DNA of 64,000 nucleotides from Deltaproteobacteria bacterium (GCA_016219015.1 JACRCL010000012.1:1-64000); one strand, 5' to 3'. Counted from the stretch's first letter, positions 33,435 to 44,351 are shown. Program-made: numbers and translations. The notes: generated by a model not told the origin, from the sequence alone.

Positions 33435-33726
33435 ATCTGCTCTCCTTATCTCGATTTGAATCTCGATTTGAAGCCCGAAAAAAACGGGCGATTAAAATTT
33501 CCCGCTGAAAATGGCGGGGATTGCAGGCAAGGTCCCTGCCCTTTTATATAGCTCCTTGATGCGCCCTTAAAAGGGACCCGGCACCCGATTGACGGAGGTT
33601 CAGAGACCGTTTCCTTTTTTTAACTATAACGGAAAATAATTTGATGTCAAATAAGGGGGGACAGCCGCCGCGCAAGCGGACGGAGGATTGGTTTTTTAGC
33701 ATGTCGCTGAAAAACACGGAATTTGT

Positions 33727-33841
33727 CAGGCTGCTCAAAAAGCTTCAGATACGAGGCGTCGAGGAGCTTAGGAATGAGGCGTACTCTCCCTACGCTGTGC
33801 GCGACGTAGACACAAAGCAGATGGACTTTTTCAGCAGCCTG
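33727..33841. repeat. R2 element
   Basis: CAGGCTGCTCAAAAAGCTTCAGAT at the left; core AGGCGTCGAGGAGC-TTAGGAATGAGGCGTAC; right end GCAGATGGACTTTTTCAGCAGCCTG followed by TTA. The rest of the 418-base gap (33435-33852) shows only a small hairpin (CCGCCGCGCAAGCGGACGG) and no gene. Confidence 0.85.
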
Positions 33842-33852
33842 TTAGGGGGAGT

Positions 33853-34560
33853 CTATCTCGAAGGGGTGAGGAGAAGGTTCATGTACATCTGGGCCATCTT
33901 GTCTTCCGGGTGCGACCTCAACACCTTGAGCCATTCGGTCTTGGCCTTCTCATGTTGGCCCATGGCGTAATATGTAAGGCCGAGCTGGATCCTCGGGGAC
34001 GGGTAATCGGGGTTGAGCCTTACGGCCTCCTCGAGCTCCTTTATGGCCTTCCCGTACTCGGACATGTCCCTGAAGACGACGCCGAGGCACGTCTTTATGT
34101 CCACGAACTCGGGCCGGAGCGCGAGCGCCTTTCTATACTCGTCCACGGCCTGGCCGTAATAGCCGAGGTCCTTGTATATCGTCCCGATCCCGGCGTGCAT
34201 GTTGGCGAGCTTGCCCTTGACGTAGGGGTCGAGATAGGAGCTGACCTCTCTTTTGGCCGCCTTCGCCATGGCGTAGACCTCGCTCGACCTGTCGAACTGC
34301 CCGAGCTCGTTATAGACCACGGAAAGGTTCAGGGAGGCCTCGGTGTAGTTCGGGTTGAGCTCGATGGCGCGCCTGAAGGAGTTTATGGCGTCCTCGAACC
34401 TCGAGTTGTTGTAGTAGATGAGGCCGAGCATGTTGAAGACGTCGGCGAAGTTGTTCCTCTCGGCCGCGACCTTCTCAAGGTACTGCAGGGCGTTGCCGTA
34501 TTTTTTCTCTTCGAAGGCCTTCTTGCCGAGGTCGTAGTTGTGCTGCCATCCTTTTTCCAT
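33853..34560 (-). CDS. Tetratricopeptide-repeat protein
   Basis: A 235-residue protein built of about six TPR units, for example GNALQYLEKVAAERNNFADVFNMLGLIYYNNSRFEDA, then ELNPNYTEASLNLSVVYNELGQFD, YKDLGYYGQAVDEYRKAL and AVRLNPDYPSPRIQLGLTYYAMGQHEKA. No signal peptide is present if it starts at ATG 34560, which has an AAGGAGAG ribosome binding site; a longer start would lack one. It lies 60 bases after bamD on the same strand and may be co-expressed. The partner is unknown. The stop lies 11 bases from an R2 end. Confidence 0.88.
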   Translation of the reverse strand: MEKGWQHNYDLGKKAFEEKKYGNALQYLEKVAAERNNFADVFNMLGLIYYNNSRFEDAINSFRRAIELNPNYTEASLNLSVVYNELGQFDRSSEVYAMAKAAKREVSSYLDPYVKGKLANMHAGIGTIYKDLGYYGQAVDEYRKALALRPEFVDIKTCLGVVFRDMSEYGKAIKELEEAVRLNPDYPSPRIQLGLTYYAMGQHEKAKTEWLKVLRSHPEDKMAQMYMNLLLTPSR

Positions 34561-34620
34561 GACTCTCCTTGGACGGGACCGAGGGGAGGAAAAGACGCGT
34601 CCCGCAACGCCTTTCACTCC

Positions 34621-35400
34621 TCAGCTTTCCTTGAGCCTGCCTTTGGCCGTGCCCGAGTAGGGGCTGTCCGGGTAGTTGCTTATAAGGGTGGAGAAGGCGT
34701 CTTTGGCGAGGCCCTTTTCACCGAGCCTTTCGTAGGACTCCCCTATGTAGTAAAGCGCGCTGTCGGTAAAGCCGGTCTCGGGGTAGTTCTTGAGTATGTC
34801 CCTGAACCGGGCCAGCGCCCCTTTGTAGTTCTTGTCCTTGTAATAGAACCGGGCCACGTAGAACTCCCGCTCCGCGAGCCTCTTCCTGAGGAAACCTATA
34901 AGCTCCCTGGCCTTGGCCTGGTACGCGGAACCGGGGTACGACGACACGAGGTCCTCGAACGCGAAGAGCGCCTTCCTCGTGGCGGTCTGGTCCCTGTCGA
35001 TGGTCAGCACGTCCCTGAAGTGGCTCATGCCTTTCTGGAAAAGGGCGTAGGACGCCTTCTGGTGGGTCGGGTGCAGGGCGATGAAGTTGGTGTAATATGA
35101 GCTCGCGTCCTCGTACTTCTCGGCCGCGTAGCAGACGTCCCCGAGGATGAGCTGCGCCTCTATCGAGTACGGGCTTAAGGGGAACTCCTCCATGATGGCC
35201 TTGAAGCCGGTCTCGGCCTCATCATACTTCTGCTCGAAGTACGCCGTCATCGCGTGGTCGTATAGCTCCTTCGGGTCACGGCTCCCCTGTATCTCCTTGG
35301 TCCCGGCGCAGCCGACAAGGATGAGCGCGAAAAGGAAAAAGACGGCCTTCTGTAGCGGAGAAGCCCCGAATGACGGCGTATTTTTCCTATTTTTTTCCAA
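34621..35400 (-). CDS. bamD: Outer membrane assembly lipoprotein BamD
   Basis: A 259-residue lipoprotein of the BAM complex, which inserts beta-barrel proteins into the outer membrane. The lipobox is LILVGC at about residue 31. TPR units follow: LYDHAMTAYFEQKYDEAETGFKAIMEEFPLSPYSIEAQLILGDVCY, ALFAFEDLVSSYPGSAYQAKARELIGFLRKRLAEREFYVARFYYKDKNYKGAL and the closing SALYYIGESYERLG. This order and spacing are those of BamD/YfiO. The start is TTG, as no ATG is nearby. Length is normal. Confidence 0.92.
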   Translation of the reverse strand: MEKNRKNTPSFGASPLQKAVFFLFALILVGCAGTKEIQGSRDPKELYDHAMTAYFEQKYDEAETGFKAIMEEFPLSPYSIEAQLILGDVCYAAEKYEDASSYYTNFIALHPTHQKASYALFQKGMSHFRDVLTIDRDQTATRKALFAFEDLVSSYPGSAYQAKARELIGFLRKRLAEREFYVARFYYKDKNYKGALARFRDILKNYPETGFTDSALYYIGESYERLGEKGLAKDAFSTLISNYPDSPYSGTAKGRLKES

Positions 35401-35649
35401 TAATTACACCGTTTTCCTGAAAGTGTCTTTTAGCCCGGCGCTTTGAAGCGCCTGCAATATAAACTATCACAGGAAAGTACCTTTTTTCAAGCCAATTTTG
35501 TAGAGTCCGGCCTGCGAAAAAGTACAGGTCCCGGTCCCTCTTGATCCTTGAAAAACGCCTGAAAAGACACGGAAAAGCGGTTTTGCGGCCTGAGGGCCGG
35601 TCTATCATTTAAGGCCCGGGCCGGGCCGGCCCTGCCCTGAAGGCGGTGG

Positions 35650-36177
35650 TTACTGTGTGAAATCGATCAATTTCGACGCGTCAAGGAGGCGGATCGGCCT
35701 GTCCTTCGTTACTATAACCCCTTTCAGGAACTTCGCCGCCCTGTCGCCAAGGTGGGCCGCCGGGCCGATTGAGCTTACCGGGACGTCCTTTACCCCCGAG
35801 AGCCTGTCCACAAGAAAACCGGCCTTGAGGTCCTCCACCGACGTGATGAGTATCCTGCATACGCCTCCGCGCTCGGCCTCTCCGATGTTGAGCCGCTTTT
35901 TAAGGTCCATCACGAAGACCATCTCGCCCCTGACGGAGAGTATCCCATTTATGAAATCCGGCGTCCTCGGGACCTCGGTCATCTGCCTCGGCCTCAACAC
36001 CTCCACCGCGTCCGCCACCTCGAAGGCATACTCCTCGCCGTCGAGGAAGAAGGAGATTATCTGAAGCCTCTCCTCCTGGGCCTTCCGCCCCGCGCCCTCG
36101 GCCGCCTCCGGAGGAGCCGACGGGGCCTTGAGAGCGGCCTCGTTTATCTGCTTTAAGTCGAGTATCTTCTTTCTCAT
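35650..36177 (-). CDS. cheW: Chemotaxis coupling protein CheW
   Basis: A 175-residue CheW domain protein with a 38-residue N-terminal extension. Domain blocks: IISFFLDGEEYAFEVADAVEVLRPRQMTEVPRTPDFINGILSVRGEMVFVMDLKKRL and the RLSGVKDVPVSSIGP segment. CheW links receptors to CheA. It lies downstream of cheA in the same direction, separated by an R2 element. No receptor, CheY, CheR or CheB gene is in the window, so this may be a partial or alternative-output cluster. Confidence 0.93.
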   Translation of the reverse strand: MRKKILDLKQINEAALKAPSAPPEAAEGAGRKAQEERLQIISFFLDGEEYAFEVADAVEVLRPRQMTEVPRTPDFINGILSVRGEMVFVMDLKKRLNIGEAERGGVCRILITSVEDLKAGFLVDRLSGVKDVPVSSIGPAAHLGDRAAKFLKGVIVTKDRPIRLLDASKLIDFTQ

Positions 36178-36222
36178 CTGTCTCCGGCCTTCTTACTTTT
36201 ACCAGACTCAAAATCACACAGG

Positions 36223-36338
36223 CAGGCTGCTCAAAAAGCTCCAGATGCGAGGCGTCGAGGAGCGAGGAATGAGACGTACTCACCTTTCGTTGTGACAAGA
36301 CGAAGACAACAAAGCAGATGGACTTTTTGAGCAACCTG
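36223..36338. repeat. R2 element between cheA and cheW
   Basis: CAGGCTGCTCAAAAAGCTCCAGATGCGAGGCGTCGAGG at the left and GCAGATGGACTTTTTGAGCAACCTG at the right. The next three bases (36339-36341) are the cheA stop codon. Confidence 0.9.
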
Positions 36339-38345
36339 CTACGCCTTCGCGAGCTTCCTGTCCTTCATTACCTGCTCAAGTATCCCTGTCATGTCGAGGA
36401 CGAGTATCGTCCCCTTCTCGCCCATGTCCGTGGCCCCCGCTATCCCCGGCACCTTCAGCAGGCGCGAAAGCGGCTTTATCACGACGTCGAGCTCCTCGAC
36501 GAGTGAGTCGACTATTATGCAGAGCCTGTGCTCGGCGAAGCCGGCTACTATCCCGTAGTATACGTCCCTCGCGGAATCGGCCTTCCCGAAAAAGCGCGAC
36601 AGCCTCACGGACGGTATCGCCTTGTCGTTCACGTTCACGCTGTTGTCGGACGGGCTTATGGAGGAGGCCTTGAGGTCGAGTATCTCGAGGACCGAGTTGA
36701 GCGGCACGGCGTAGCGCGCCCCCGAGTCCTCGACGATGAGGGCCTGGATTATGGCAAGGGTTATGGGGATGGTGAGGATGAAGCGTGTCCCCTTGCCCTT
36801 GACCGTCTCTATGTCAATGATGCCGCTGAGCCTCGTTATGTTCTCCTTTACGACGTCCATGCCCACGCCCCTGCCGGAGGTCTCGCTTACGATGTCGCGT
36901 GTGGAAAAGCCGGGCATGAATATGAGCTCGAGCGTTTCCTGCCTGGAGAGCCTGTCCGCGTAACCCTTTGCCACAAGCCCCTTCTCCACCGCCTTTTCCC
37001 TGACGAACTCGGCGTCTATCCCGGCCCCGTCGTCCTTTACCTCGACCACGGCGTGGTTGCCCTTCTGGTAGGCTGAAAGGGTTATCGTCCCGGCCCTCGG
37101 TTTCCCGAGCGCCTCCCTTACGGCCGGGGCCTCCATCGCGTGGTCGAGCACGTTCCTTATTATGTGCATGAGCGGGTCCGAAAGCTCCTCGACTATGAGC
37201 TTGTCGAGCTCGGTCTCGTCCCCGTAGGTGACCATCCTTATCTCCTTGCCGGCCTCCCTGGAGAGCTTCGCTATGAAGGTCTCGAACCTGCCGAAGAGCT
37301 GGCCTATCGGGACCATGCGGACGTCGAGGACGCTGTCCCTCAACTCGCTCAGTTTCCTTTCGAGGTACTTCTCGGACCTCGACAGCTCTATGCCGTACGC
37401 GGAGTACCGCCTCTCCGCCTTGAGCTTGAAGCTCAGCTCCGAGAGCCCCTGCTTGAGCATCCCGAGCTCGCTTATGATGTTCATGATGTGGTCGAGCTTG
37501 CCGATGTTCACCCGGACTGTATTGCTAACGCGCCTGAGAGTCTCCCTTGACGCGTCATGGCCGTGGCCTTTTATCACCTCTAACGCGGGCTCGGTCTTCA
37601 TTGGGTCGGGCTTTGCCCTGCCGGAGGGCTCGGAAAGGACCCTTATCTCCACCTCGGCTATCTCCTTCAGGAGGTTATAGATGAAGTCCTTGTCCTTTTT
37701 CGTGCTCGTGAGGATATCGAAGTAAAGCATCTCATGGCTGGATTTGGTGGAAGGGAGCGTGGCTATCAGCTCGGCCCCGGACTTCAGGGCCTCGGTCAGG
37801 GCCACGTAGCCTTTATCGAAGCTGGTGATGGGGAACTTCACCGTTACGATGAATATGTTCCTCCCCTCCCTCAGCCCCTCCCTGAACCTGTGCTCCTCGT
37901 ACTCGGTAAGGACCGAGAGTATCTCCTTGTCAATCTGCTCCTTGGGCCTGGGCTTTTTCACCTGGCTCCTCGAAAGCCCCGCCTGGACATTCTCTATCTC
38001 GGATGAGAAGTCCCCCTCGCCCCTGGAGGCGATTATCCTTGCAAGGAGCTCGTGGGCGTTTATTACGGAATCGAGGACATCGTCGGTGAGCGCGATCCTG
38101 CCCATCCGGAGGAGATCGAGGGTGTCTTCAAGAGAGTGGCTCAGCAAGCCCATCTCCTTGAAGTCGAATATGGAGGACATGCCCTTCAGGGTGTGCGCGG
38201 CGCGGAAGATGCCGTTCAATACCGCGGGGTCGATTATCCCGGCCTTGACCCCTTTCCCGAGCTTAAGGAGGCCCTTGCCCATGGAGTTGAGGATGTCCTC
38301 GGCCTCCGCGAGAAATTCCCGGAAACGCTCGCCTTTAATATCCAT
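36339..38345 (-). CDS. cheA: Chemotaxis histidine kinase CheA
   Basis: A 668-residue cytosolic kinase. It has an HPt domain with the phospho-His in AAHTLKGMSSIFDF (about residue 51) and a middle region of about 100 residues (IFIVTVKFPITSFDKGYVALTEAL) replacing the usual P2. The dimerisation helices follow (VRVNIGKLDHIMNIISELGMLKQ). The HATPase has the N-box MHIIRNVLDHAME, the G1 box DDGAGID and TSRGVGMDVVKENI-like GRGVGMDVV. A C-terminal CheW-like domain closes the chain. ATG 38345 is chosen; a GTG nine bases earlier is possible and neither has a clear ribosome binding site. The stop TAG touches an R2 element. Confidence 0.94.
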   Translation of the reverse strand: MDIKGERFREFLAEAEDILNSMGKGLLKLGKGVKAGIIDPAVLNGIFRAAHTLKGMSSIFDFKEMGLLSHSLEDTLDLLRMGRIALTDDVLDSVINAHELLARIIASRGEGDFSSEIENVQAGLSRSQVKKPRPKEQIDKEILSVLTEYEEHRFREGLREGRNIFIVTVKFPITSFDKGYVALTEALKSGAELIATLPSTKSSHEMLYFDILTSTKKDKDFIYNLLKEIAEVEIRVLSEPSGRAKPDPMKTEPALEVIKGHGHDASRETLRRVSNTVRVNIGKLDHIMNIISELGMLKQGLSELSFKLKAERRYSAYGIELSRSEKYLERKLSELRDSVLDVRMVPIGQLFGRFETFIAKLSREAGKEIRMVTYGDETELDKLIVEELSDPLMHIIRNVLDHAMEAPAVREALGKPRAGTITLSAYQKGNHAVVEVKDDGAGIDAEFVREKAVEKGLVAKGYADRLSRQETLELIFMPGFSTRDIVSETSGRGVGMDVVKENITRLSGIIDIETVKGKGTRFILTIPITLAIIQALIVEDSGARYAVPLNSVLEILDLKASSISPSDNSVNVNDKAIPSVRLSRFFGKADSARDVYYGIVAGFAEHRLCIIVDSLVEELDVVIKPLSRLLKVPGIAGATDMGEKGTILVLDMTGILEQVMKDRKLAKA

Positions 38346-38634
38346 CTTTGTCACGGCCTGGTTAAAAGTGCCCTGAAAAAAAACTCTTTAGACAGAAGGC
38401 AGGGGGACCGTACGATATTGGCCGCGGCCTCTGCTTTTTGGAGCGTGAGAAAAAGGCAAAATACGCCCCTGGCCTTTTTTCAGGAGGGGTACAAACGTGG
38501 CATATTTTACCATAAAAAAGACTTTTAGCATATCCTGCCTGGCAAGTAAAGGCTGTTTGAAGGGTTTTAAGGCAAAAAAGCCCGCAAATGACTGTCCCGG
38601 CACCTCAAAAAACCGAAATTTCAGCACTCAAATG

Positions 38635-38665
38635 AAAAAAGGGCGGTTATTACGCCGCCCTTTTC
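38635..38665 (-). terminator. Terminator downstream of ahcY
   Basis: GGGCGG-cgtaataa-CCGCCC followed by TTTTTT on the minus strand (A-run on the plus strand). It lies between ahcY with its R2 element and cheA, so it separates the two transcripts. Confidence 0.75.
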
Positions 38666-38712
38666 TTATCGGATATTTTGTTGTCGCACTTTACACACGC
38701 CCTATGCGTGTT

Positions 38713-38833
38713 CAGGCTGCTCAAAAAGCTCCAGATGCGAGGCGTCGAGAAGCGAGGAATGAGACGTACTCTTTTCGTACGTCGCAGTGAAGAGCTTTGA
38801 TGACAACAAAGCAGATGGACTTATTTGAAGCCG
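38713..38833. repeat. R2 element downstream of ahcY, right end decayed
   Basis: CAGGCTGCTCAAAAAGCTCCAGATGCGAGGCGTCGAGAAGC at the left. The right end reads GCAGATGGACTTATTTGAAGCCG and touches the ahcY stop codon. The 488-base gap between cheA and ahcY otherwise holds only the terminator. Confidence 0.85.
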
Positions 38834-40252
<1,419 letters not shown>

Positions 40253-41416
40253 TTAGACGGCGAGCCCGGCGGCCTTCTTCAATGCGTCCGCCTTGTCCGT
40301 AAGCTCCCACCTGAACCCGTCGCCGGTCCTGCCGAAGTGCCCGTACGCGGCGGTGTTCCTGTATATGGGGCGGAGAAGGTTCAAGTCCTTGATGAGCTCG
40401 GCCGGCTTCATGCGGAAGTTGGCCTTTATGAGGTCTTCTATCCTCTCGACCGGTATCTTCTCCGTGCCGAAGGTGTCGACCATCACGGAGACCGGGTCGG
40501 CCACGCCTATCGCGTAAGCGAGCTGTAACTCGCACTCCGAGGCGAGCCCCGCGGCCACGATGTTCTTCGCTATGTACCTTGCGAGGTACGAAGCGCTTCT
40601 ATCGACCTTTGAGGGGTCTTTCCCGGAGAACGCGCCGCCCCCGTGGCTCCCGTGGCCGCCGTAGGTATCGACGATTATCTTCCTGCCCGTAAGGCCGCAG
40701 TCGCCGTGCGGACCGCCCACGACGAACTTCCCGGTCGGGTTTATATGGTACTTGGTCTTGGGGGTCAAAAGGTTCGAGGGCACTACCTTCTTGATGACCT
40801 CCTCGATTATCGCCTCTTTTAACTCCTTGTGCTCCACGTCCGGGCTGTGCTGGCTCGACACCACGATCGTATCCACGGACACGGGCCTGTTGTCCACGTA
40901 CCTTATGGTCACCTGGCTCTTGCCGTCAGGCCTTATGAACTTGAGTATGCCTTTTTTCCTTACCTCGGCGAGCCGGAGCGTTATGCCGTGGGCAAGGGAG
41001 ATAGGCATGGGCATCAGCTCGGATGTGTGGTCGCACGCGTAGCCGAACATGAGGCCCTGGTCGCCCGCGCCCTGCTCCTTGCTGGACCCGGCGTCAACGC
41101 CCATCGCGATGTCGGGCGACTGCCTGTCGAGCGTGACCATGACCGCGCAGGTGCGGTAGTCGAAGCCCATGGCCGCGTCCGTATACCCGATGTCCCTGAT
41201 GGTCTCCCTTACGACGTCCTGGTAGTTGACCTGGGCCTTCGTGGTTATCTCGCCCGCTATAAGCGCAAGCCCCGTCGTCACAAGTGTCTCGCACGCGACG
41301 CGGCTGTGGGGGTCCTCTTTCAAAAGAGCGTCAAGTATAGCGTCTGAAATCTGGTCCGCGACCTTGTCGGGGTGCCCCTCAGTTACCGATTCAGATGTAA
41401 ATAAGAACTCCCTCAT
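40253..41416 (-). CDS. metK: S-adenosylmethionine synthetase
   Basis: A 387-residue cytosolic enzyme making SAM from methionine and ATP. Family blocks: [27 protein letters not shown], the methionine-loop area [50 protein letters not shown] and [33 protein letters not shown] 41416 is preferred over the ATG two codons earlier because AGGAGG lies eight bases upstream of it. It has its own promoter after ptsI and a hairpin terminator before ahcY. Confidence 0.97.
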   Translation of the reverse strand: MREFLFTSESVTEGHPDKVADQISDAILDALLKEDPHSRVACETLVTTGLALIAGEITTKAQVNYQDVVRETIRDIGYTDAAMGFDYRTCAVMVTLDRQSPDIAMGVDAGSSKEQGAGDQGLMFGYACDHTSELMPMPISLAHGITLRLAEVRKKGILKFIRPDGKSQVTIRYVDNRPVSVDTIVVSSQHSPDVEHKELKEAIIEEVIKKVVPSNLLTPKTKYHINPTGKFVVGGPHGDCGLTGRKIIVDTYGGHGSHGGGAFSGKDPSKVDRSASYLARYIAKNIVAAGLASECELQLAYAIGVADPVSVMVDTFGTEKIPVERIEDLIKANFRMKPAELIKDLNLLRPIYRNTAAYGHFGRTGDGFRWELTDKADALKKAAGLAV

Positions 41417-41455
41417 TCCCATACCCTCCTTTTAGTCGATGTGGCTGAAAGAACA

Positions 41456-41567
41456 TCAACAAGCATAGCAAACGGACTCCCCGCGGAAAAGGCGCGGGGA
41501 GGAGCTAACGAATTACAAACGTTAAAATACCTTGCAAAATCCTCCGCGGTTCTCCGCGGGAGTTTTT
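41456..41567. repeat. R5 variant in the metK leader
   Basis: CAACAAGCATAGCAAACGGACT, hairpin CCCCGCGGaaaaggCGCGGGG, AGCTAACGAATTACAAACGTTAAAAT, then hairpin CTCCGCGGTTCTCCGCGGGAG. It is nearly the same as 58986-59102 and shares the AGCGAGCG framework with R5. Confidence 0.75.
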
Positions 41568-41568
41568 A

Positions 41569-41597
41569 ATTATTGAGCGTTTCCGGGCAATTGTCAA
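41569..41597 (-). promoter_or_regulatory. Sigma-70-type promoter of metK
   Basis: TTGACA (perfect -35), 17-base spacer, AATAAT (5 of 6) on the minus strand. The -10 abuts an R5-variant repeat that makes up most of the 145-base leader. Confidence 0.75.
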
Positions 41598-41665
41598 CTA
41601 CTTTGTAGGGGAGACGCCTGGCGGCGCGGAACCCTTCGGAGGCTTCCGGCCCCTGACCAATAATC

Positions 41666-43438
41666 TCAGCTCCAGAACTCCTCCTTGTAAAGGCCGGGGA
41701 GCTTCAGGTTGATGTAGTTCTCGACCTCCTTGGCCGTGGCCAGCCCGGTTATGGCCTTGCATATCTTCCTGGCCTCGGAGTAGCTTACGGACCTTATGAG
41801 CCTCTTAACCCGGAGGATCGAAAACGCGTTCATGGAGAGCTGGTCGAGCCCGAACCCGAGCAGAAGGAACGCGTACTCGGGCTCCCCGGCCATCTCGCCG
41901 CAAACCCCCACGCTCACCCCGGCCTTGTTGGCGGCGTCTGCGACGGTCTTTATTATCCTCAGCACGGCCGGATGGTAGGGCTCGTAGAGGTACGCGACGT
42001 GCTCGTTCACCCGGTCTATGGCCAGGGAATACTGGAGGAGGTCGTTCGTGCCTATCGAGATGAAATTTACCTCCTTCACAATGAGGTCGGCTATGATGGC
42101 GGCCGACGGCACCTCTATCATCACCCCCACCTCCATGTTCGGGTCGAAGTGCTTTCCCTCGGCCTTCAGCTCCGCCTTCGCCTCCTCGAGGTGGGCCTTC
42201 GCCCTCCTCAACTCCTCCATGCCGGAGATCATGGGGAACATTATCTTGACCTTGCCGTTGGCGCTGGCGCGGAGTATCCCCCTCAGCTGGGTCTTGAATA
42301 TATCGGAGTTCTTGAGGCAGAACCTTATGGCCCGAAGGCCCATCGCGGGGTTTATCTCCTTAGCCATGTCCACGTGGGAGAGGAACTTGTCCCCGCCTAT
42401 GTCGAGGGTCCTTATGATGACCGGGTTCGGCGCCATCTTCTTCACTATCTGCCTGTAAGCCTTTACGTGCTCCTCCTCGTTGGGGAGGTCCTTCCTGTTA
42501 AGGTACAGGAACTCGGTCCTGTAAAGCCCTATGCCCTCGGCGCCGTGCTCTATGAGGGAATCTATCTCCTCGACTATCTCCATGTTGCCCATGAGCTTTA
42601 TCCGCTTGCCGTCGGTCGTCTCGCAGGGGAGGTCCTTGTAGTGGAAAAGCGCCCTGCCGTAGTTCTCGTAGCGCTCCCTCCTCCTCTTGTAGACCTCTAT
42701 GACGCTCTCCGAGGGGTTTATGATGACCGTGCCGGTCGTGCCGTCAACGATTATCGTGTCGCCCATCTCGGCCTTTCGGGTTATGGTCTCAAGGCCCACC
42801 ACGGCCGGTATCTCGAGGGAGCGCGCCATTATGGCTGTATGCGAGGTCCTGCCGCCCACGTCCGTAAGGAAGCCGAGGACCATGCCCTTTGTCATCTGCG
42901 CGGTATCGGTGGGGGCGAGGTCGTGGGCTATCACTATCGCCGGGGACTTTATGTCCGAGATCGACTCGTGCTTCCTGCCCATCAAGTTTATGAGCACCCT
43001 GTTGACGATATGCTCTATGTCCATGGAGCGCTCTTTGATATAGGCGTCGTCGATCTTGTCGAAGTACTCCATCAGGTCCTTCAAGACGGTCTTCAGGGCC
43101 CATTCGGCGTTTACACGCTCCTTCTTTATGACGTTGATGGTGTCATTGATGAGCATATTGTCCTTGAGTATCATCAGGTGGGCGTCGATGATGCGGATAT
43201 GCTCCTTGCCCTTGCCGTCCTGCTCCATCTTCTTCTTTATGCGCAGGAGCTGCTCCCTGGAGGCCTTGAGGGCGTTCTTGAACCTCTCTATCTCGTTGTC
43301 GGTCTCCCTGACGTCGAGATAGCAGAACTGGGCCGGCTCGATGGCGCCCCGGTCCATGAGGTAGGCCTTCCCGATGGTGATGCCGGAAGACACCCCTATG
43401 CCCTTCATCAGTATGACCTGTTTTTTAACGTCAGCCAT
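41666..43438 (-). CDS. ptsI: Phosphoenolpyruvate-protein phosphotransferase (PTS enzyme I)
   Basis: A 590-residue enzyme that takes phosphate from PEP and passes it to HPr. The phospho-His lies in DVGGRTSHTAIMARSLEIPAVVGL. PEP-binding blocks are GIGLYRTEFLYL, VIIRTLDIGGDK, NPAMGLRAIRFCL and FSIGTNDLLQY-like FISIGTNDLLQYSLAIDR; the active-site Cys is in VGVCGEMAGEPEY. Its ATG overlaps the ptsH stop by one base (TGATG), so the two are coupled. With no membrane permease nearby, it probably feeds a regulatory relay. Confidence 0.97.
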   Translation of the reverse strand: MADVKKQVILMKGIGVSSGITIGKAYLMDRGAIEPAQFCYLDVRETDNEIERFKNALKASREQLLRIKKKMEQDGKGKEHIRIIDAHLMILKDNMLINDTINVIKKERVNAEWALKTVLKDLMEYFDKIDDAYIKERSMDIEHIVNRVLINLMGRKHESISDIKSPAIVIAHDLAPTDTAQMTKGMVLGFLTDVGGRTSHTAIMARSLEIPAVVGLETITRKAEMGDTIIVDGTTGTVIINPSESVIEVYKRRRERYENYGRALFHYKDLPCETTDGKRIKLMGNMEIVEEIDSLIEHGAEGIGLYRTEFLYLNRKDLPNEEEHVKAYRQIVKKMAPNPVIIRTLDIGGDKFLSHVDMAKEINPAMGLRAIRFCLKNSDIFKTQLRGILRASANGKVKIMFPMISGMEELRRAKAHLEEAKAELKAEGKHFDPNMEVGVMIEVPSAAIIADLIVKEVNFISIGTNDLLQYSLAIDRVNEHVAYLYEPYHPAVLRIIKTVADAANKAGVSVGVCGEMAGEPEYAFLLLGFGLDQLSMNAFSILRVKRLIRSVSYSEARKICKAITGLATAKEVENYINLKLPGLYKEEFWS

Positions 43439-43722
43439 CAGTCCTCGCCGAAACCCGTCTCTATAAGCTCACCGAGCGCGCCAACGGCCGTTGCCGCGTC
43501 GCACCCCACGGCCTTCACCGTTATCTCCGAGCCCTGGGCGGCCGCAAGGATGAGTATGCCCATGATGCTCTTGCCGTTTACCTCCTGCCCGTTCTTCGCA
43601 ACGGAGATATCGGCGCTGAACCTGTTCGCGAGCTGCACGAAAAGAGAAGCGGCCCTCGCGTGCAGGCCGAGCCTGTTCTTTATCCTGAATGCCTTTTCCA
43701 TCGAATTCCCGTTGTCCATCAT
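43438..43722 (-). CDS. ptsH: Phosphocarrier protein HPr
   Basis: An 87-94 residue phosphocarrier between enzyme I and the IIA proteins. NRLGLHARAASLFVQLA holds the phospho-His, and VNGKSIMGILILAAAQGSEI holds the serine targeted by HPr kinase. If translation starts at the third Met (43701), His and Ser fall at 14 and 45, next to the canonical 15 and 46, so that start is more likely than the outer one given here. No convincing ribosome binding site decides it. Co-transcribed with IIB and ptsI. Confidence 0.93.
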   Translation of the reverse strand: MMDNGNSMEKAFRIKNRLGLHARAASLFVQLANRFSADISVAKNGQEVNGKSIMGILILAAAQGSEITVKAVGCDAATAVGALGELIETGFGED

Positions 43723-43757
43723 CGGTATAAACCATCCATCCGCAAAATGAGATTTTT

Positions 43758-44243
43758 TCAGACTCCCCCGGCCTTTTTATCCGGCAGATATTTTGCCGGG
43801 GCGCTTGCCGGCACGTCCCTTATCTCTATCTCCACGCCGAGCCCCTCGAACCTCTCCAGCAGGGCCTCGTCTTCCCTGTTCACTATCACGGAAGAGGTAA
43901 TGCACCTCCCGTCGTCCTCGTGGTGGATGTTCCCGAGGTTGAGCGTGGAGAACCTTATCCCGCCCTCGTAGACCCTCATGGCGTCCTTCAGGTCCCCGGT
44001 TATCAGTATCGCCCGCTCCGAGTCGTTATGCGCCTGCGCGTACCTGATCGTGTCCGGCACGGATTTGACGCGCACGTCAAGCTCGCCGTCGCAGCCGCAG
44101 GACTCTATTATCTCGGATACGAGGGAGTCCGACGCGGCCTCGTCGGAGGCCACGATGAGCGAGGTGGCCTTCGTGAACGGGACCCATGCGCAGATTATCT
44201 GGCCGTGAAGGAGCCTGTCGTCTACACGGACGAGGATTACCAT
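43758..44243 (-). CDS. Mannose/sorbose-type PTS IIB component
   Basis: A 161-residue cytosolic IIB of the mannose class. The phospho-His lies in VRVDDRLLHGQIICAWVP, the strict signature of this family, and the chain continues LIVASDEAASDSLVSEI and GGIRFSTLNLGNIHHEDDGR. In sugar-uptake systems IIB phosphorylates the incoming sugar through IIC/IID, but no IIC or IID is encoded here. A role as a phosphorylation-state sensor is inference. A GGCGGAAG ribosome binding site precedes the ATG. Confidence 0.93.
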   Translation of the reverse strand: MVILVRVDDRLLHGQIICAWVPFTKATSLIVASDEAASDSLVSEIIESCGCDGELDVRVKSVPDTIRYAQAHNDSERAILITGDLKDAMRVYEGGIRFSTLNLGNIHHEDDGRCITSSVIVNREDEALLERFEGLGVEIEIRDVPASAPAKYLPDKKAGGV

Positions 44244-44264
44244 CTTCCGCCCTTTTCCTTAAAG

Positions 44265-44298
44265 GCTGCTGAAAAAGTCCATCTGCTTCGTTGCAACC
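44265..44298. repeat. Partial R2 element between IIA and IIB
   Basis: GGCTGCTGAAAAAGTCCATCTGCTTCGTTG matches the outer end of R2 copies such as 54374-54486, then identity is lost. Confidence 0.6.
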
Positions 44299-44351
44299 TT
44301 AAAAATACCAGCCCCATCTAATATTTTACAAAAAAATCCCGGCAATTTCGC

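Noticed and set aside
33544..33970. Short frames of 64 and 109 codons in the gap between the cupin and TPR genes
   Set aside because: Both run through the R2 repeat and into neighbouring genes; no conserved residues.
41425..41665. SAM riboswitch before metK
   Set aside because: The leader contains an R5-variant repeat and a plain promoter. I find none of the conserved SAM-I/II/IV core sequences.
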